Shown: one piece after another, positions 7,547 through 10,775 of the stretch | Numbering within the stretch: position 1 is the stretch's first letter | Layout: every line of letters begins with the position of its first letter | DNA from: Rhodoferax sp. | Lineage (GTDB): Bacteria; Pseudomonadota; Gammaproteobacteria; Burkholderiales; Burkholderiaceae_C | NCBI GenBank assembly: GCA_018882485.1 | Contig: VERU01000047.1 | Coordinates: forward strand, 1 to 10,775 | Reading direction: 5' to 3' | DNA length: 10,775 nt | Notes under the pieces: generated by a model | What the model saw: only the letters and a program-made list of their open reading frames with translations | The model's database searches: none | What the model was told of the DNA's origin: nothing | Position numbers and translations under genes: made by a program

Positions 7547-7567
7547 ATGCCTCACCGGCATAAGAAC
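7541..7567. promoter_or_regulatory. Perfect 11-bp inverted repeat, candidate LysR-type (CysB-like) operator of cysI
   Basis: GTTCTTATGCC (7541-7551) and GGCATAAGAAC (7557-7567) are exact reverse complements around a 5-base centre, TCACC. The repeat contains the T-N11-A pattern of LysR-family sites (T7548 and A7560, symmetric about 7554). Its centre is about 65 bases upstream of the start site predicted for cysI, the usual place for a LysR recognition site. Sulfite reductase genes are commonly controlled by the LysR-type regulators CysB or Cbl, so one of these is the leading candidate. There is no T-run on either side, which argues against a terminator. The identity of the regulator is inference. 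Confidence 0.6.
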
Positions 7568-7582
7568 ATCCCGAAAAAATCG

Positions 7583-7611
7583 TTGGGAAAGCCTGGTCGG
7601 GCTTCTACAGT
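7583..7611 (+). promoter_or_regulatory. Candidate sigma-70 promoter of cysI
   Basis: TTGGGA (7583-7588) and TACAGT (7606-7611) resemble -35 and -10 hexamers and are exactly 17 bases apart. Transcription would start about 7-8 bases past the -10, at about 7618-7619, which is the cysI ATG itself. No Shine-Dalgarno-like sequence precedes that ATG, so the transcript could be leaderless. This is a motif-based call. Confidence 0.5.
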
Positions 7612-7618
7612 GCCGGCC

Positions 7619-9400
7619 ATGTACCAGTACACCGACTTCGACCGCCAGTTCGTGCGCGCCCGTGCCGCACAGTACCGCGACCAGCTGCAACGCAACCTGG
7701 CCGGCACCCTCAGCGACGACGATTTCCGCCCCCTGCGGCTGCAGAACGGCTGGTACGTGCAGCGCTACGCCCCCATGCTGCGGGTCGCCATCCCCTACGG
7801 CGAAGTGTCGGCAGCGCAGTTGCGCGTGCTGGCCCGCATCGCCCGCGAGTACGACCAGCCCAGCTCGGAGGTGTTCCGCCACGCTCAGCAAAGCCAGTCC
7901 AAGCTCGGGCCCCAGCGGCTGGAGACGGGCTACGCCCACTTCACCACCCGGCAGAACGCCCAGTACAACTGGATTCCGCTGGACAAGAGTGCCGACGTGA
8001 TGGACCTGCTGGCCAGCGTGGACATGCACGGCATCCAGACCAGCGGCAACTGCATCCGCAACATCACCAGCGACGAGCGCGCCGGCATCGCCACCGACGA
8101 AATCGCCGACCCCCGGCCCTTTTGCGAAATCCTGCGGCAGTGGAGCACCCTGCACCCGGAATTCGCCTACCTGCCGCGCAAGTTCAAGATCGCCGTCTCG
8201 GGCGCCGCCGAGGACCGCGCCGCCACCGCCTGGCACGATGTGGGCCTGCACCTGGTGCGCAACGCCGAAGGCGCACTGGGATTCCGGGTGCTGGTGGGCG
8301 GCGGCATGGGCCGCACGCCGGTCATCGCCAGCACGCTGCGCGAATTCCTGCCCTGGGACCAGATCCTCAACTACCTCGAAGCGGTGGTGCGGGTCTACAA
8401 CCGCTGGGGCCGGCGCGACAACCTCTACAAGGCCCGCATCAAGATCCTGGTGAAGGCCGAAGGACCGCGCTTCCGCGACGAGGTGGAAGCCGAATACCGG
8501 CAGATCCTCGAGCAGGACGGCGCGCCGCACACCATCACCCAGGCCGAACTCGACCGGGTCAGCGCCAGCTTCGTGGTGCCGCGCCGCCAGCCGCTGCAGC
8601 CGGCCGGGGAGCAGCAGATCCAGACCCTGCTGCGCGCCGCCGACGAAGCCGATCCCCAGTACCAGCGCTGGATCCGGCAGAACGTGGCCGCGCACCGGCA
8701 GCCCGAACTGCGGGCCGTGACCCTCTCGCTCAAGCGCCTGGGCCAGGCCCCGGGGGACGCCACCGCCGGCCAGCTGGACCACGCTGCCGAACTGGCAGAG
8801 CGCTTTTCCGCCGGCGAGGCCCGCGTCACCCACGACCAGAACCTGCTGCTGCCCTGGGTGCACCAGGACGAACTGCCCGAACTCTGGCGCGCCGCCCGGG
8901 ACTTCGGCTTCGCCCAACCCAACATCCGCCTGCTGACCGACATGATCGCCTGCCCCGGCGGCGACTTCTGCGCCCTGGCCAACGCCCGCTCGCTGCCGAT
9001 TGCCGCCGCCATTACCGAGCGCTTCCAGGACCTGGACGAACTCGACGACCTGGGCGACATCGACCTGCACATCAGCGGCTGCATCAACTCCTGCGGCCAC
9101 CACCACAGTGGCCACATCGGCATCCTGGGCGTGGACAAGGACGGCCGCGAGTGGTATCAGGTCTCGCTGGGCGGCTCCGACGGCTCCAGCCTCAGCGGCC
9201 CGGCGACTCCGGGGCGCATCGTCGGGCCATCCTTCGGTGCCGAAGAGGTGCCCGACGTCATCGAGGCCGTGCTGGGCACCTACCGCGAGCTGCGCCAGGG
9301 CCGCGAAACCTTCATCGCCACCCTGCACCGGGTGGGCCTGGAGCCCTTCAAGCAATCGGCCAACGGCGCGCGCCACAGCCGCTCGGAGGAAATGGCCTGA
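7619..9400 (+). CDS. cysI: Sulfite/nitrite reductase hemoprotein (siroheme, [4Fe-4S])
   Basis: Catalyses six-electron reduction of sulfite to sulfide (or, less likely here, nitrite to ammonia) in assimilation. The 593-aa protein has the two-fold repeat of the family. The cluster/siroheme ligands are C445 and C451 (CPGGDFC) and C488 and C492 (HISGCINSCGHHHSGHIG). The segments YAHFTTRQNAQYNWIP (105-120), SGNCIRNIT (142-150) and PRKFKIAVSG (186-195) carry the Arg and Lys residues expected to bind the anion. The start MYQYTDFDRQFV matches the usual N-terminus. An in-frame ATG 24 codons upstream lies inside the inverted repeat and is rejected. No CysJ-type flavoprotein is adjacent; ferredoxin and ferredoxin reductase genes lie downstream. 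The DUF934 partner, which commonly accompanies sulfur-assimilation cysI in proteobacteria, favours sulfite over nitrite. Confidence 0.92.
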   Translation: MYQYTDFDRQFVRARAAQYRDQLQRNLAGTLSDDDFRPLRLQNGWYVQRYAPMLRVAIPYGEVSAAQLRVLARIAREYDQPSSEVFRHAQQSQSKLGPQRLETGYAHFTTRQNAQYNWIPLDKSADVMDLLASVDMHGIQTSGNCIRNITSDERAGIATDEIADPRPFCEILRQWSTLHPEFAYLPRKFKIAVSGAAEDRAATAWHDVGLHLVRNAEGALGFRVLVGGGMGRTPVIASTLREFLPWDQILNYLEAVVRVYNRWGRRDNLYKARIKILVKAEGPRFRDEVEAEYRQILEQDGAPHTITQAELDRVSASFVVPRRQPLQPAGEQQIQTLLRAADEADPQYQRWIRQNVAAHRQPELRAVTLSLKRLGQAPGDATAGQLDHAAELAERFSAGEARVTHDQNLLLPWVHQDELPELWRAARDFGFAQPNIRLLTDMIACPGGDFCALANARSLPIAAAITERFQDLDELDDLGDIDLHISGCINSCGHHHSGHIGILGVDKDGREWYQVSLGGSDGSSLSGPATPGRIVGPSFGAEEVPDVIEAVLGTYRELRQGRETFIATLHRVGLEPFKQSANGARHSRSEEMA

Positions 9401-9430
9401 TCCACGCCACGCGGCTCTGCCTGAATCACT

Positions 9431-9811
9431 ATGCAAATAATAGCTAACTATCCAGCATCCACGGGGCCTGAGGCCCCAAATGTCTTGCAGATTCCGAACG
9501 ATGCCGACCCCCGTCTGGTCGACCTCGGCGGCGTGACGCGCATCGACCTGCACTTTCCCAAGTTCACCGACGGCCGGGCCTACAGCCAGGCCTTCCTGTT
9601 GCGGCGCCGGCTCGGCTTCACGGGCGAGATCCGCGCCACCGGCGATGTGCTGGTGGACCAGTTGGTGCAGATGCAGCGCAGCGGCTTCGACAGCGCCGTG
9701 CTGCGCGCCGACCAGAACCTGGCGTTGGCCCAGGCCCAGTTCGGCCGCTTCGCCGCCTTCTACCAGGGCGATGCCCGCACCCTGGCCCCACGGTTCGCCC
9801 GGGCGGCCTGA
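9431..9811 (+). CDS. DUF934 family protein, partner of CysI
   Basis: Small protein (126 aa) of the DUF934 family, whose genes regularly sit beside cysI in proteobacteria; its biochemical role is not established as far as I know. The conserved core is [59 protein letters not shown], at about residues 37-95. The N-terminus is short compared with what I recall for the family (often about 150-170 aa). The first dozen codons are AT-rich and unlike the neighbours. A perfect GGGGCC-TGA-GGCCCC hairpin (9463-9477) spans codons 11-16. No ribosome-binding site precedes the ATG, and the true start could lie further in, for example the TTG near codon 19. The gene follows cysI by 30 bases. It has no signal peptide, membrane segment or cysteine. 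Confidence 0.85.
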   Translation: MQIIANYPASTGPEAPNVLQIPNDADPRLVDLGGVTRIDLHFPKFTDGRAYSQAFLLRRRLGFTGEIRATGDVLVDQLVQMQRSGFDSAVLRADQNLALAQAQFGRFAAFYQGDARTLAPRFARAA

Positions 9812-9832
9812 CACCTCCTGCACCCGTACCGC

Positions 9833-9880
9833 GGCCCCGACTGGGGCCCTCGTCGCATGGCAGGGCCGGGATGGCCCTGC
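9833..9880 (+). terminator. Two tandem perfect hairpins after the cysI-DUF934 unit
   Basis: The first stem is GGCCCC (9833-9838) with GGGGCC (9843-9848) around a 4-base loop, GACT. The second is GCAGGGCC (9860-9867) with GGCCCTGC (9873-9880) around GGGAT. They lie in the 134-base gap between the DUF934 stop and fdxA. Neither is followed by a T-run, so intrinsic termination is not assured; they may pause or insulate transcription, stabilise the upstream message, or act with Rho. The rest of the gap holds only the fdxA promoter candidate. Confidence 0.35.
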
Positions 9881-9907
9881 AGTGCCAGGCGCCCCCTGCA
9901 AGCGCTC

Positions 9908-9913
9908 TAAAAT
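9908..9913 (+). promoter_or_regulatory. Candidate -10 element of fdxA
   Basis: TAAAAT matches the -10 consensus at 5 of 6 bases in GC-rich surroundings. It predicts transcription from about 9920 and a short leader of roughly 26 bases. No good -35 is seen at 16-18 bases upstream. Confidence 0.4.
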
Positions 9914-9945
9914 GCAGGGTTTACACCCACTCGCATCCATCGACC

Positions 9946-10275
9946 ATGACCCACATCGTCACCGAAGCCTGTATCAAGTGCAAATACACCGATTGCGTCG
10001 ATGTCTGCCCGGTGGACTGCTTCCGTGAAGGCCCCAACTTCCTCACCATCGATCCGGACGAGTGCATCGACTGCGCGGTCTGCATCCCGGAGTGCCCGGT
10101 GAACGCCATCTACGCCGAAGAAGACGTGCCGTCGGACCAGCAGCACATGGTGGCCCTCAACGCCGAGCTGGCCCGCCTGCCCGGCTGGAAGAGCATCACC
10201 AAGCACAAGGCGCCGCTGCCCGACGCCGACGAGTGGAAAGACAAGACCAACAAACTGAACCTGCTCGTCAGGTAA
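9946..10275 (+). CDS. fdxA: 7Fe ferredoxin FdxA ([3Fe-4S] and [4Fe-4S])
   Basis: Small cytoplasmic electron carrier of 109 aa, nearly the same length and pattern as Azotobacter vinelandii ferredoxin I. By that alignment (offset of one), C9, C17 and C50 hold the [3Fe-4S] cluster, and C21, C40, C43 and C46 hold the [4Fe-4S] cluster; C12 and C25 are the non-ligand cysteines also found there. Key segments are [18 protein letters not shown] (9-26) and [12 protein letters not shown] (40-51). The C-terminal tail ending LNLLVR is typical. The start [12 protein letters not shown] fits the family; the open frame upstream is intergenic and is rejected. It is followed after 11 bases by a ferredoxin reductase gene, so the two are likely co-transcribed. 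It could serve the sulfite reductase upstream or more general redox needs. Confidence 0.96.
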   Translation: MTHIVTEACIKCKYTDCVDVCPVDCFREGPNFLTIDPDECIDCAVCIPECPVNAIYAEEDVPSDQQHMVALNAELARLPGWKSITKHKAPLPDADEWKDKTNKLNLLVR

Positions 10276-10286
10276 ACCTGCCCCCC

Positions 10287-10775
10287 ATGGATGCGCAAAT
10301 CACCCCGGCCGTGATCGACACGGCCCAGACCCACGACGCCCCCATCGAAACCGATGCCGTCATCGTGGGCGCCGGCCCGGTGGGCCTGTTCCAGGTGTTC
10401 GAGCTCGGCCTGCTGGAAATCAAGGCCCACGTCATCGACTCGCTGGCCTACCCCGGCGGCCAGTGCGTCGAGCTGTACCCCGACAAGCCCATCTACGACA
10501 TTCCGGCCGTGCCGGTGTGCACCGGCCAGGAGCTGACCGACAACCTGCTCAAGCAGATCGACCCGTTCGGTGCCACCTTCCATTACGGGCAGGAAGTCAC
10601 CACCGTGGAGCGGCAGCCCGACGGCCGCTTCTTCGTGGAGACCTCCAAAGGCACCCGCTTCCTGACCAAGACGATCTTCATCGCCGCCGGCGTCGGCGCC
10701 TTCCAGCCCCGCACGCTCAAGGTCGACGGGCTCGACGCCTTCGAGGGCAGCCAGCTGTTCTACCGTGTCAAGAAC
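10287..10775 (+). CDS. Type 2 ferredoxin-NAD(P)+ reductase, thioredoxin reductase-like (partial, 3' end outside window)
   Basis: FAD-dependent reductase expected to pass electrons between NAD(P)H and ferredoxin. Only the first 163 codons are in the window, against a family length of about 330-360. The FAD-binding Rossmann motif [11 protein letters not shown] lies at 25-35, and [21 protein letters not shown] at 56-76 matches the conserved FAD-contact region of the YumC-type enzymes. [15 protein letters not shown] at 128-142 is the matching ATG-like segment. The redox-active CxxC of true thioredoxin reductases would lie in the missing part, so that distinction rests on overall similarity. The N-terminus has about 20 extra residues before the Rossmann strand. 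It is placed 11 bases after fdxA, which supports a ferredoxin partner. Confidence 0.88.
   Translation, partial: MDAQITPAVIDTAQTHDAPIETDAVIVGAGPVGLFQVFELGLLEIKAHVIDSLAYPGGQCVELYPDKPIYDIPAVPVCTGQELTDNLLKQIDPFGATFHYGQEVTTVERQPDGRFFVETSKGTRFLTKTIFIAAGVGAFQPRTLKVDGLDAFEGSQLFYRVKN

Noticed and set aside
7541..7567. The 11-bp palindrome as an intrinsic terminator
   Set aside because: No T-run follows the stem on either strand. The T-N11-A symmetry and placement before a promoter fit an operator better.
6809..7618. Frame upstream of the cysI ATG, which would add 270 residues
   Set aside because: It is a shadow of the oxygenase gene, and the conserved reductase N-terminus begins at MYQYTDFD. An ATG at 7547 falls inside the operator-like repeat.
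9429..9455. AT-rich patch at the DUF934 start as part of a dispersed repeat or insertion scar
   Set aside because: No second copy, target duplication or terminal repeat is visible in the window, and it is too short to support the claim.
7475..9940. An 821-codon minus-strand open frame opposite cysI, DUF934 and the flanking gaps
   Set aside because: It has no domain and a biased composition, and it lies fully opposite a well-supported sulfite reductase. It is a GC-driven shadow.
1..10775. Defence system, prophage, insertion sequence, CRISPR array, tRNA or riboswitch
   Set aside because: Every long stretch is accounted for by metabolic or transport genes. I saw no transposase, integrase, direct-repeat array, tRNA-like cloverleaf or recognisable riboswitch.

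Overview
The window looks like chromosome from a GC-rich betaproteobacterium of the order Burkholderiales, most likely Comamonadaceae or a close relative. This rests on the very high GC content (visibly about two thirds, not computed), the cysI-DUF934 pair, and the adjacent fdxA / type 2 ferredoxin-NADP reductase pair. I saw no mobile element, tRNA, rRNA or CRISPR array. Base and codon use look uniform, so the region reads as core or long-resident metabolic DNA rather than a recent island.

Positions 1-4573, minus strand: an ABC import operon of the BMP / nucleoside type. In transcription order it holds a periplasmic binding protein, a double-domain ATPase and two different permeases; the second permease runs off the left edge of the window. 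The last three genes overlap or abut in the manner of translational coupling (TGATG junction, then an 8-base overlap). A hairpin lies between the binding-protein and ATPase genes.

Positions 4574-4755: a short divergent control region with one candidate -10 element on each strand. The -35 zones that these imply overlap each other.

Positions 4756-7520, plus strand: ribokinase, an inosine-uridine-type nucleoside hydrolase and a 2-oxoglutarate/Fe(II) oxygenase, spaced 12 and 8 bases apart. With the divergent transporter this makes a coherent nucleoside-scavenging unit: import the nucleoside, hydrolyse it to base plus ribose, phosphorylate the ribose. The oxygenase is the unexplained member. Its place in the operon suggests, but does not prove, that it oxidises the released base or a related compound.

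Positions 7521-9811, plus strand: a separate sulfur-assimilation unit, cysI (siroheme [4Fe-4S] sulfite/nitrite reductase) followed by a DUF934 protein. In front of cysI lies a perfect 11-bp inverted repeat with LysR-type T-N11-A symmetry. It is centred about 65 bases upstream of the start site predicted from a TTGGGA-N17-TACAGT promoter. That start site falls almost on the cysI ATG, so the message may be leaderless.

Positions 9812-10775, plus strand: two tandem hairpins, then fdxA (7Fe ferredoxin) and the first 163 codons of a type 2 ferredoxin-NAD(P)+ reductase. Because no cysJ flavoprotein is seen, this pair is a plausible electron supply for the reductase upstream. I found no clear new defence or mobile system. 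The most notable items are the oxygenase in a nucleoside operon and the architecture of the cysI promoter.
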